Position numbers and translations under genes: made by a program. Of a stretch of 64,000 nt of DNA, positions 34,291 through 43,623 are shown piece after piece. The DNA is taken from contig JAFKAC010000026.1 of the NCBI GenBank assembly GCA_025766275.1, positions 248,001 through 312,000 of the forward strand, read 5' to 3'. Each line of letters begins with the position of its first letter. Positions within the stretch are counted from its first letter, which is position 1. Below the pieces are notes generated by a model. That model ran no database searches. It saw nothing but the letters and a program-made list of their open reading frames with translations, and had not been told where the DNA came from. This stretch comes from Lactarius indigo. Its lineage: Eukaryota; Basidiomycota; Agaricomycetes; Russulales; Russulaceae.

Positions 34291-36670
34291 ACTCGGACTT
34301 GGACAAGCTCTTGTGAAACGTACTCGTGATGGATCTGCTCTACGATAAGAACGTGTAGAAATGCCGCATTAGTTCATATATGTTTTCTAATAGTAGGTAG
34401 TTCCAATGTAGCGGACATCCCTCACATTACCCCTACCCAACCTGGCTATCCACGAAAGTATTGTCCGTGTCCCTACCCTCCCAACCGTCTCGTGTTCTAC
34501 CAGCGGCCCAACACGCGCCACACCAACTATTGTCGGGAGAGCGAGGTAGCTCTGCATAGAGCATACCGGAGGCGAGATGCGTGCTGCTAGAATGTGCGTG
34601 AGTGAGGAAGTGCGACCCAGGAACCACTGGAAATGCCGCTCGTCTGGCCAGCGCTCAGTGTTCGTTGTTCATATGTTTTTTCCGCGCATTCGGGGCATTG
34701 GCCCCTCCTCTCCAACCTTGATTCCTTCTGCGCTATCCTCGCAAACCCGATCGACGCACCAGATGCAGAGTTACTATCCAATGATGAGGGCGACAGACAT
34801 TTCGGCGCCAAAGTCAGAAAATGTTGAAACGTTTGACTCTGCCCGCCATCGCCTTCACACAGATGGGATGTAAATCGTGGGACGGATTGCTGATTCGCAG
34901 TGGAGGAAATGTCAATATCAACCATCCAGTGGAATCGAGACTATGGCCGAGATCGATGCGGCCAAGGCATCCATGAATTCCAGGCTACGGTGTCGATGGT
35001 GAGGTGTAGGGGAAACCGGAGCCATGTAGAGATGGAGTGAACCCTACTGGACAGGCGATAAGGATGGTTGCGGAGGCAAGTGCTCGCTGTATGCATGGAT
35101 GTGGGCGAACGGGGGAGTAGAGATACCATTTGATATTTGGGTGCTTTTCCGCTGGTGAGTGAGAGAAACAGAATAGGAGAGATAGCACACACCTCAACGG
35201 ACCGAGCACTTTCTGACTCCGGTGATGAACGTTTCGCTCCATGCACAGCCCAACTTTCAGTTTGGAGAAGGGCGATGTAGGAGAGATGGGAGGTGGCCTA
35301 GTCCTATGTATGCGGGGTCCAGATTGCCGGAGTCGAGATGGGATAAGGAAGTGATATTCGGGGAAGTTGGACCAGATTTCTTGGGTCGACTTGGCATGAC
35401 ACTTGTCGAGCGAGAAGACGACGAGAAGTGAGCCGGGGATGTCGGTTTGGCTGACAAACAGTACCAATCACCGGACGTCCGCGTTCCGTGAGTTCCGTTC
35501 CACATGAGTTCGCCATTTCATATAAATTCTTTTCTCACCACGCGGTACTTTCAACTTCATCCCGACGGAACATAAGTAGTAGGTGCCGCTTTTGAATAGC
35601 CCCCACGACAATTCCATTGAGTCATTGATCGACATTTCGCTCCTCTGCTTCCTGCGTTACAGTACAAAGTGCATACCGAGTAACTACGGCCGTAGAACCA
35701 CACATACCATGGCTAGATGTGGTTGCAATGGCATTTGATAGCACCCGAAATGTTTTGGGGATAGTTGAATAACTCAACGGGGGTCATGCTGATCTGCGAT
35801 AAGATAACGATAACTTGATTGGAACGCACCAAACTCGACTCCGTTCGTGTCTGCGACCCTTTCTGCAAAACCAACTAGAATTGCCAAAAAGAACTCGCCC
35901 CATACCGTACAGCTATCGACGGGTCTCGAGTTTGCTACGGCTGCTGCAGTCACTGTGGCTGCCAGAGGTGGAGTGGAGGGGGGTGTCAAAACTGCCGTGT
36001 AGCCCTCGGGCCATTCTACTTTTGCAGACGAAACTCCTACGAGTTTGGAGTACCGGTCACATACGACTCGGAGCGAGCCACGGGATCTTGTACGTTAGCC
36101 AATACGTGCTACGTGCGCTGTTCTACCTTGATAGTAACCTGTCTGGTTAGTGCGCCCCAGAAATCCGCTATGAGTAGCGCAGATCGGGAGTGAAGTGCAG
36201 AATTGCTTGACGTAGAGGCAGCGCTGGCGGTAACTACTGGCGCAAAGGCCAGTCGGGAGACAAGGTGTGGGAAAAAAGGAGGGTAGATGGTCGTCGTATG
36301 ATAGGATGTCTATAAGTTGGTGAGTGTGCATAGGGACTCTGGAACGGAACTTGAAGGACAAGCGAGCGCAACTTGTGCCAAGGGAAAGGGCCGAGGCCCA
36401 CACTCGTTCGATAAACCTATCAGCGTCATGTCTACAGACACAGGCAAACGCAGCGACTACGCTCTGATCACTGATCGAAACAAACGAACAGAACGAGGGT
36501 TGACGTTGTTGACAGGTCGACGCCGTTGAGGAAGATACTCGTGAACAAAAGTTGAAAGCCACCCTGGTACGCACCTGAAAAGAGACATCCCCGCCATCAC
36601 CCTTGCTCGTGGTGACCCTCCTGTGCTCTGCCACTGCCTTGTGGCACGGCGCGTCATAACTCCTAATGAG
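34291..36670. repeat. Segmental duplication, NLR downstream flank copy C
   Basis: Starts near the GATGGATCTGCTCTACGATA block and tracks copy A to its end (CACCCTGGTACGCACCTGAA, GCTCGTGGTGACCC). There it is cut at 36,670 by the Copia-1 LTR. Its ankyrin gene is missing upstream, so it is an orphan flank. It contains the Cys-rich block (CYGC...HCGCQRW) near 35,930-36,005. Confidence 0.6.
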
Positions 36671-36944
36671 TGTACCACCTCCAGTATTTTAAAACCTATA
36701 ACCAGAGTATGCTACCTTAGATCCTCGTGGAGTGGAGGGAACTAAGATGTATAATCACCTATAACCAGAGTATGCTACTACAGGTCAATGAGCGGGCGGT
36801 ACAGTAGCGAGCGTGCTAAAACTTACCCTTAGATCCTCGTGGAGTGGAGGGAACTAAGGGTTAAGATGAACGAATGCCAGGTCGCGTATAAACTACTGGT
36901 CACGTGTTCGTGGACCGAGATGGTGTGATCACTCGACCTCAACA
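36671..36944 (-). repeat. 3' LTR of Copia-1 (274 bp)
   Basis: On the reverse strand it runs TGTTGAGGTCGAG ... GGTGGTACA, bounded by TG/CA. The left edge is exactly where homology between flank copies A and C breaks. It contains two interleaved direct repeats: a 21-mer at 36,695-36,715 and 36,758-36,778, and a 30-mer at 36,717-36,746 and 36,829-36,858. The matching 5' LTR lies beyond the window. Confidence 0.7.
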
Positions 36945-37115
36945 CTCCTCCTCATCATCGAGGTCCTCGACTATCGTACTGAGTAGTAAATGAATGACCG
37001 TATCCAAAATCGTACCAGAAGAAGGAAATGTCCGAGAAAAGGTTTGAAGTCAAGAAAAAAGGAAAAAGATATTAGGGAGACGTTGCAAACGCGCGTCCAC
37101 CGCTCCTCCTCATCT

Positions 37116-40100
37116 TCAGGTCGATGCTCCTTCAAGACTGACCCCCAGATAGCGGTGCAAGCGGAAGAAGTCGACGCACCCGAGTGGCTTGGTGAGTATG
37201 TCGGCGGTATTGTCCTTTGAGTTGATGTGCTGTACCGCTAACTCGCCAGAGAGAACTTGTTCGCGGACGTAATGATACTTGACCCGAACATGCTTGGTGC
37301 GCGAGTGCCACACGTGGTCCTTGGCAAGTCTGGAAGCCACGTCATTGTCGCAGTAGAGCGGAGATGGGCCGGAGGGGAGGAACTTCAAGCCGTCGAGTAG
37401 TTGTCGGAGGAACACTGACTCGTGTGAGGCCTCGTGCAGGGCCATGTACTCTGCGTAACAAGAAGAATCTGCCACAGTATCCTGCTTGCGCGAACTCCAG
37501 GAGATCATGCCGGACCCGAGGGTGAAGCAGTAGCCGCCGATGGACCGACTAGTCTCAGCACAGTTCGCGTAGTCTGAGTCTGAGTAGCCAACTAGTCGCA
37601 GTTGATTAGTGCCCCCAAGTTCCAAGCATGCAGTCCGAGTTGCCTTAAGATACTGTAAGACCCGGATAGCAGCGGACCAGTGTTCCGGCCTATAGCAGTT
37701 GCAGAAGGCGGACAAGCGTCCCACGGCGTATGATATATCAGGTCGGGTGGCGACGGCGATGTACATCAAACTCCCGACTAGAGAGTGATAGGGGGTGCGT
37801 GAGCTCCAATCGGCAATGTCAGGGGGTGTTGGCGAGGACATATCAGGGCGAAGTAGTTGTAACCCGGCGACCATCGGGGTGTCTACCGAGTGAGCTTGGG
37901 ATTGACCAAATTCCTCCACGACATGGTCTATCAAGGCTGTCTGAGATAGTGAGATGGTCCTCTTGCCGCGATCGCGTGTGATGCCAATCCCCAGAGCGTA
38001 TTTGGGTTCTCCGAGATCGGATATCTCCCATCTGGAAATCAATTCTGCCTTAAAGCGTTCAATCTCGTCAGGGGAGGATGTGGTGGTGAGGATGTCATCA
38101 ACATGGACCACGAAGATGATTGTTCCAGTCGGAGAGTGTCGGCGATATACACACCACTCACATGCAAGGCGCTCGAATCCCCAGCCTACGATGGCGGCAT
38201 TGAAAGTTTGATTCCAAATCCTACTGGCTTGTTTCATCCCGTATATGCTCTTCATAAGTTTCATCACCCAGTCTTCCTTTCCCGCCTCCTCGAATCCCTC
38301 CGGCTGCTCCATGTACATTGTCTCGTCTTCTGGTAAGATTCCATGAAGGAAGGCCGTCTTGATATCGAATTGTCGGAGGTCCCAATCCATCGATGCGGCG
38401 ATATGAAGCATCGCGCGGAAGGATTCTAGTCGGACCATTGGTGCAGTTGTTTTGTCGTAGTCGATCCCGTAGCGTTGCGCGTACCCCTTCGTGACGTACC
38501 GGACTTTGTATCGCACGATATTGCCGGCATCGTCACGTTTGCGTTTGCACACTAGCTTGCCTTTGAGGGGTCGTTGACTGCGGGCGACTTCGCTTCGGGG
38601 TATGAGGACGAACACTTTCAGGTCCTCCAGGCTCTTGAGTTCTTTGCACCCCCCGGCGATCCAGTACTCACGTTCGGGTGACGCTAGAGCTTTTGCCCAT
38701 GATGGTTCATCATCTAGATCCAACTCCGGTTCAACACTCCCATCAGCTAGGGCGGAAAGGACCTCGTCTATTGAGGCGAGCCCATGCCCAGTGTGGGTAT
38801 CTAGTGGCAGTAAGTCATGTGAATCGCGCATTGGAGAGAATAGGGAGACGAAGGCCATGGTGTGGTCATTACTGGAGGCCTCGTGCCTGCTGTTCCTCTC
38901 CTCCTGACGACGAGCGCCAGAGGTGCAGATGTCGGCCATAACAGCAGCGAGCCGAGAGCCGCCAGCGAGGCCGTCATTGGTGGCAAAGTGGCTAGAGAGG
39001 ACGGGGATACGACTGGATCGGCGGAGAAGAGGTAGGGACGGGGGGGGTGATGGAGTCAGAGTAGGAAGAGAGGACGGGGTAGATGAGGAAGATGTGGAGG
39101 TAGGAGGTAGGGGGGGTATCGTAATATCTAACGTAGGAGATTCATTATACTGGGGTTCATTGTTATGTAAAGTACTGTGATTGGATGTGGAGGTCTGATT
39201 TCGTAACGTACTAGATGAGGGTAAATTGGTAATCGGTGCATGCGTATTACTACTGGATGGTATATTTGTTGTGTCATTCGTTGTGGAGGTGTTGCTATAT
39301 GGAGAGTGAGAAGAGGGCGGAGAAAGAGAAGGAGGAGAGGGAGGAGGGTTGGACGGGGAATGGGCAGACGGAGAAGACAAGGAAGGATCGTCGTCGGGGA
39401 TAGGGGGAGAAGAGGGTTTGCAGGAGATGAAAGGAGAAGTGATGGGTGAGACGGGATGTTTGTAGCCGGGGGCATCCCAAGACGCAGGTTCAGATGGAGA
39501 AGAGAGGCCGCTGGTTGTGCCGGGGAGCAAGGGGGCTGGCGCAGAGTGAAGGTGTTCTATGAAAGAAACATGAAATGAATCAAAGATGCGCCGGGAAGAA
39601 GGATCCCAGAGCCAATAAGCTTTGGCGTGGGGGGCATATCCAATCAACACACATGGCGCAGATCGTTGGGCGAGCTTTGAGTGATGAGTCAAGGTGAGGG
39701 CGAAAGCTCGGCAGCCGATTTCGCATAGGTGAGACAGACAGGGGCGCCGGCTGAACCATAGTTCGAAAGGGGTTTTCCCGTTATTGGCAGTTGCGGCGGT
39801 GAGGTTGGTGAGATATGTAGCGGTCAGCACGAATTCGTCCCACAGGTTGGCAGGAGCATTGCACGCGAAGCGCATGGCATGTGCCTTTCCGAGCAACGTT
39901 CGGTGGAGACATTCTGCGCGTCCATTTTGTGCAGACGTATAGGGGGCAGTGAGCTGATGATCTACGCCCTGGGATTGGCACCATGCTTCCATATTCTTCG
40001 ATACGAGTTCTCCATTGTCGGTCAAAAGTGTCCCCAGCTTGTCACCCATCTGACAGGTGACGGCATGATGCCACGTTTGAAACGTGGAAGCGGCATCGCT

Positions 40101-41471
40101 TTTGAGTTTTAGGGGGAAAGACCAAACGTAACCGGAGAAATCGTCAATGACATTCATGGAATACAAGGCACCATCTTTGGATGCCGTCGGCATCGGGCCG
40201 CACAAGTCAACAAAAACCTTCCCTAACTGCCTAACCGCCTTCGCGCCTTCACGAATGCTTGGAACCGATGAACGTGTCTGTTTGCCCACGATGCAGTGGT
40301 CGCATTTAGGAGGGAGGGAGGACAGGTCAATAGGCATACCTTGGGCCACCTCCGAGCAAGCCATTTCGACGATGGTACGCACGTTGCAATGCCCAAGGCG
40401 GCGATGCCACATCTCGACATCGGGGATGCGCTGTGCGTACATTGCCTGTGGGGTCACCGGGTTGTGAGCAGTCAGAGGGTAAGCGGAAGGGGGAATGGAC
40501 AGGGTGTAGAGGTTTTGGAAAGGGGATACAGCACCGCGTGCAATGACGGTGTTCCCTTTATTGGTAATCCAGCAAGTCTTGGCATCAAAGTGACACGCGT
40601 AGCCACCATCCCGACTGAGGGACAGGACAGAAATGAGGCGAACGGTTGCATCCAGGATGTACAGAACGTTCCGGAGAGTGAGCTTGTGACTGCTGGCGAT
40701 GCGAAGTTCGACAGTGCCTGTGCCGATGGCGAAGACGCAAGACCCCCCAAGACCCTTCACTGGATGGTTTGGGATGGGCGAGAAGGACTTAAAGTCCGAT
40801 TTGATGGGGGAGATGTGGCAAGTTGCGCCTGTGTCGAGGATGAAGGGTGAGTTGTTCGAAGGGTCGTTGGCTTTGCGTGTGTACGCCGCCCAGTCGAGTG
40901 AAGCGAGAGGAGGCTTGTCCTCACTTGCCAGGAGAGCTCTATACTCCATCATGTCAGCATCGCTCATGTTGTAGTTGAACCCAGTCGCAGACATGGCCGT
41001 CAGCCTGGTACTTTCGGGAACGGGAACTGGTGGCTGCAGGACCAGCATATAAGCGTGACCATTGACCATGATGGGGCCCCCAAGAGGGGTCACACCGGAG
41101 GACGGGTTGACCGGGGCGGCAGGCGACGGATTGACGGGGGCGTTGGTCGTTTGGGCGACTTGCGCGGTGGACGACGAGCCTTGGGTGTGGTTGCCTCGCG
41201 GAGGTTTGCCAGAGGCAGCGTGTTGAGCATTCCTCGCCTCATCTAGGGTCTTCCCCGCCATTTTCCCACCTGGGAGGATGCAGAAGTCGGTCTGGTGATT
41301 GTTGCGCTTGCAGTTGGAACAGACCGGCTTCGGGGTGTTGGTCCTCGTCTGCTTCAGCGAAGGGAGTGTTAGTCGCCCCGCCTTTGGTGCGTCGATCCTG
41401 TAAGGAATCTTCATCTTCCAGGCACTCCATGACTTTGTCGGATGAGAACAGTGGTTTGTTGAGGAGGCCAT
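37116..41471 (-). CDS. Copia-1 pol polyprotein
   Basis: A 1451-codon frame, running N to C: zinc knuckle CSNCKRNNHQTDFC; aspartic protease FILDTGATCHISP; GAG-pre-integrase MWHRRLGHCNVRT; integrase core VDLCGPMPTASKDG ... LLTDNGELVS with the later ECLHRTLLGKAHAM; a long Ser/Pro-rich linker; reverse transcriptase (GKLVCKRKRDDAG, FDIKTAFLHGILPEDE, YGMKQASRIW, FVVHVDDILTTT with catalytic VDD); and RNase H (YSDSDYANCAETSRSIGGY, SWSSRKQDTVADSS, DNDVASRLAKDHV, KHVRVKYHYV, NTADILTKPL). It is intact through the catalytic regions. The zinc knuckle is in the pol frame while the rest of gag is in another frame (see 41,239-41,867), so the element needs a frameshift or carries an indel. The ATG at 41,471 is probably not the true start. 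Confidence 0.85.
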   Translation of the reverse strand: MASSTNHCSHPTKSWSAWKMKIPYRIDAPKAGRLTLPSLKQTRTNTPKPVCSNCKRNNHQTDFCILPGGKMAGKTLDEARNAQHAASGKPPRGNHTQGSSSTAQVAQTTNAPVNPSPAAPVNPSSGVTPLGGPIMVNGHAYMLVLQPPVPVPESTRLTAMSATGFNYNMSDADMMEYRALLASEDKPPLASLDWAAYTRKANDPSNNSPFILDTGATCHISPIKSDFKSFSPIPNHPVKGLGGSCVFAIGTGTVELRIASSHKLTLRNVLYILDATVRLISVLSLSRDGGYACHFDAKTCWITNKGNTVIARGAVSPFQNLYTLSIPPSAYPLTAHNPVTPQAMYAQRIPDVEMWHRRLGHCNVRTIVEMACSEVAQGMPIDLSSLPPKCDHCIVGKQTRSSVPSIREGAKAVRQLGKVFVDLCGPMPTASKDGALYSMNVIDDFSGYVWSFPLKLKSDAASTFQTWHHAVTCQMGDKLGTLLTDNGELVSKNMEAWCQSQGVDHQLTAPYTSAQNGRAECLHRTLLGKAHAMRFACNAPANLWDEFVLTATYLTNLTAATANNGKTPFELWFSRRPCLSHLCEIGCRAFALTLTHHSKLAQRSAPCVLIGYAPHAKAYWLWDPSSRRIFDSFHVSFIEHLHSAPAPLLPGTTSGLSSPSEPASWDAPGYKHPVSPITSPFISCKPSSPPIPDDDPSLSSPSAHSPSNPPPSPPSLSPPSSHSPYSNTSTTNDTTNIPSSSNTHAPITNLPSSSTLRNQTSTSNHSTLHNNEPQYNESPTLDITIPPLPPTSTSSSSTPSSLPTLTPSPPPSLPLLRRSSRIPVLSSHFATNDGLAGGSRLAAVMADICTSGARRQEERNSRHEASSNDHTMAFVSLFSPMRDSHDLLPLDTHTGHGLASIDEVLSALADGSVEPELDLDDEPSWAKALASPEREYWIAGGCKELKSLEDLKVFVLIPRSEVARSQRPLKGKLVCKRKRDDAGNIVRYKVRYVTKGYAQRYGIDYDKTTAPMVRLESFRAMLHIAASMDWDLRQFDIKTAFLHGILPEDETMYMEQPEGFEEAGKEDWVMKLMKSIYGMKQASRIWNQTFNAAIVGWGFERLACEWCVYRRHSPTGTIIFVVHVDDILTTTSSPDEIERFKAELISRWEISDLGEPKYALGIGITRDRGKRTISLSQTALIDHVVEEFGQSQAHSVDTPMVAGLQLLRPDMSSPTPPDIADWSSRTPYHSLVGSLMYIAVATRPDISYAVGRLSAFCNCYRPEHWSAAIRVLQYLKATRTACLELGGTNQLRLVGYSDSDYANCAETSRSIGGYCFTLGSGMISWSSRKQDTVADSSCYAEYMALHEASHESVFLRQLLDGLKFLPSGPSPLYCDNDVASRLAKDHVWHSRTKHVRVKYHYVREQVLSGELAVQHINSKDNTADILTKPLGCVDFFRLHRYLGVSLEGAST

Positions 41472-41867
41472 TGAGGAAGGATTGGAGTTGGGGGAAGTTG
41501 TCGGTGAGAGCGTTCAGGAGCAGCACCGTGAGGAGCTTATTGTTGTCGAAGTTGCCCATCTTTACGATCCTTTCCCAAAGCTGTTTGATCTTATTTGCGG
41601 TGACGACAAGGGAGGTGTTGGGCTCAAAGCGAACGCTGAGGGCTTCCTTGATGAGGAGGATCTGGGCGTGGAGGCCGATTTGCTCATGACGCTTGCGCAG
41701 CCTCTCGTAAACTTCATGAGCGGTGCCGAGCTTGTGTACGAAATTGAGATCAATTCTGGAAATGCGTTCCAGGATGAATGCTCGCAGAGCCCGATCGTTG
41801 ATCTTCCAGATCTGAGCCCCCCTAGTGTGAAGTGCTGGATCGGGGCATGGAATGCTTCCATCCAGCC
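41239..41867 (-). pseudogene. Copia-1 gag, C-terminal part, interrupted
   Basis: The reverse strand reads IWKINDRALRAFILERISRI, then LRKRHEQIGLHAQILLIKEAL, then LLTVLLLNALTDNFPQLQSF, typical of Copia gag (UBN2-like). The N-terminus is cut off by the Gypsy-3 LTR at 41,868. Near 41,345-41,400 the coding sense passes to the pol frame, which is +1 relative to gag. Copia gag-pol is usually one frame, so an indel is the simpler reading. Confidence 0.65.
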
Positions 41868-42314
41868 TGTAACGCCGTCACGGCGTTAGCTCGACTTGAG
41901 CTCGGATAAGGGCGACTCGGTGACTTAGCTAAGCACGCTGAAAGCGTATGGCGCGAAGGCAGCTTTGATAGATGTGCGAAGACACTATGGTTCGACGACA
42001 CTCCAGTTCTAATGGAGGCAAACAAGAAACGACGCAAGAAGTGACGATTGAAGAAGACCAAGATGGCGTATCTTGGTCTTCCGCGACTACCTTAAATACA
42101 AGAAGAGCAGGCTTTCAAGCGCTGCTATGAGTCACAGTAGGTAGCATCCAACGTGTCGCGTAAGTACCGCAATCCTAATACTACTACTACCTGTACTAGG
42201 ATCGAGTCATTTCCAAACACCTAACTCCTTCGTAAACCCCGAGTCCGTGACTAATCTACCTTACCGCCGTAGTCACAACCGGTACAGTAAGGGTCCAACA
42301 TCCGAAACATGACA
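41868..42314 (-). repeat. LTR of Gypsy-3 (447 bp), same family as Gypsy-1
   Basis: Begins TGTAACGCCGTCACGGCGTT and ends ATGACA, 447 bp, exactly the length of the Gypsy-1 LTRs and clearly homologous over its whole length, but with many substitutions. It is followed by 27 bases of Gypsy-type internal sequence (TCACCCTCCTTCTAGCGTGA, the polypurine-tract side) before Gypsy-2 cuts in at 42,342. Confidence 0.75.
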
Positions 42315-42341
42315 TCACCCTCCTTCTAGCGTGAGACCCCA

Positions 42342-42921
42342 TGTTACACCCTAGCAGGGGCGTGGGTTCTAAAGATTCTGAATCACACAAGTATCAAGCG
42401 AAGACCTCTGTTGTCTTATTGCTATGAAATACGAGTGATAAAAGTGTGGCACAAGGTGCAGCACTACTCTGTAATGTAGGACTCCTCGTCCGAAGTGTCT
42501 AACACTTCTCTACACTTGATCTTGCTAGTGCACAGAGTATAACAGGTGTAACGCATTGATATAGTTCAACTGCAAAGACTTCGAAGTGTCCTGGTTAGGG
42601 ACTGAGGTAGGGGATGCACAAGAAGAGAGGGATAAGGCGAGGTCACACCAAAGTACGGAGGCAAGGTTGCTAGATTGCAAACGAAGCCAAGTCTGGCTTC
42701 CTACGGTCTATGGTACAGGTTTATATAGGACAGGGTTCCAAACAACATGAACACAAGTCCACACAATATCAAAGAGACTAAACGGAGTAAACAGAAGTTC
42801 GGATCAAAGAAACAGCACCACTAGTAACAGTAGCTCCTTTGGTAACAAAGTATAGTACAGAAAGGGAAAAGGCAGGGTGGAGACATACTGTGACTTAGGT
42901 CCAAAGCGTCGGATCATAACA
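42342..42921 (-). repeat. 3' LTR of Gypsy-2 (580 bp)
   Basis: Runs from TGTTACACCCTAGCAGGGG to CGGATCATAACA on the forward strand. A purine tract in element sense (AGAGAGGGGCTCA) lies between it and the ORF3 stop. Compared with the visible part of the other LTR (63,727-64,000), I see two differences, both G/A changes at CpG sites. Confidence 0.8.
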
Positions 42922-42947
42922 TGAGCCCCTCTCTAAGTCAACTCTCC

Positions 42948-43145
42948 CTAGAGTGCTTCGAAGTCCATCAGGTCATAGACATCGTTGTCTACATCGTTGG
43001 AGGGGGTGCTTTCGCGAGGGAGGGGGCAGCGATGTTGGCGAAGGAAGTTGAAGGGACCATGGGCCCCACACTTGCGACAATTTTCATACTTGGGGCACTT
43101 GATTTCTTCGTGGCTGTTGCTGGTAAAACACTTGCCACACCACTG
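42948..43145 (-). pseudogene. Gypsy-2 ORF3, C-terminal fragment with further zinc knuckle
   Basis: Reads QWCGKCFTSNSHEEIKC, then CRKCGAHGPFNFLRQHRC, and ends DLMDFEAL before a TAG. It continues the frame of 50,797-51,895 across the Gypsy-1 insertion after removing one ACTG copy. C-x2-C-x5-H-x4-C gives a third zinc knuckle, and a fourth Cys/His cluster follows. Confidence 0.7.
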
Positions 43146-43592
43146 TGTAACGCCGTCACAGCGTTAGCTCGACTTGAGCGTAAATGAAGGCGACTTTGAT
43201 GACTTAGCTGTTCACGCCCTAAGACGTATGGCACGAAGGCTTTATCCTAGATGTTCGAAGACACTAGTTATGACGGTGACTTTCCCACTCTGAGGTAGGA
43301 GCGAAGAGAGAATTGAAGACAAGAAGTGACGATTGAAGAAGACCAAGATGGCGTGTCTTGGTCTTCCACAGCTATCTTAAATACAAGGAGAGCAGGCTTT
43401 CAAGCGCTGCTATGAGTCACTGTAGTATAGCGTCCGACGTATCGCGTAAGTAGCGCAATCCTAGTACTACTACTACCTGTACTAGGATCGAGTCATTCTC
43501 AAACTCCTAACTCCTGCGTAAACTCCGAGTCCGTGACTAATCTACCTTACCGCCGTAGTCACAACCGGTATAGTAAGGATTAAACCGTAACA
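43146..43592 (-). repeat. 3' LTR of Gypsy-1
   Basis: TGTAACGCCGTCACAGCGTT to AACCGTAACA. The internal flank in element sense carries the purine tract AGAAAGGAGGGTGA. It is identical by eye to 50,350-50,796. Confidence 0.9.
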
Positions 43593-43623
43593 TCACCCTC
43601 CTTTCTAGCGTGAGGCTCCAGAC

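Larger units (their letters stand above)
36671..41867 (-). mobile_element. Copia-1, outermost element of the nest (3' part)
   Basis: Reverse-strand Ty1/Copia element carrying the 3' LTR, a full pol frame and the C-terminal half of gag. It is cut inside gag at 41,868 by Gypsy-3. The remaining gag N-terminus and 5' LTR should lie to the right of the whole nest, outside the window. Confidence 0.75.

Noticed and set aside
41562..41861. Reverse-strand 99-codon frame over Copia-1 gag
   Set aside because: A shifted frame; the conserved gag text lies in another reverse frame.
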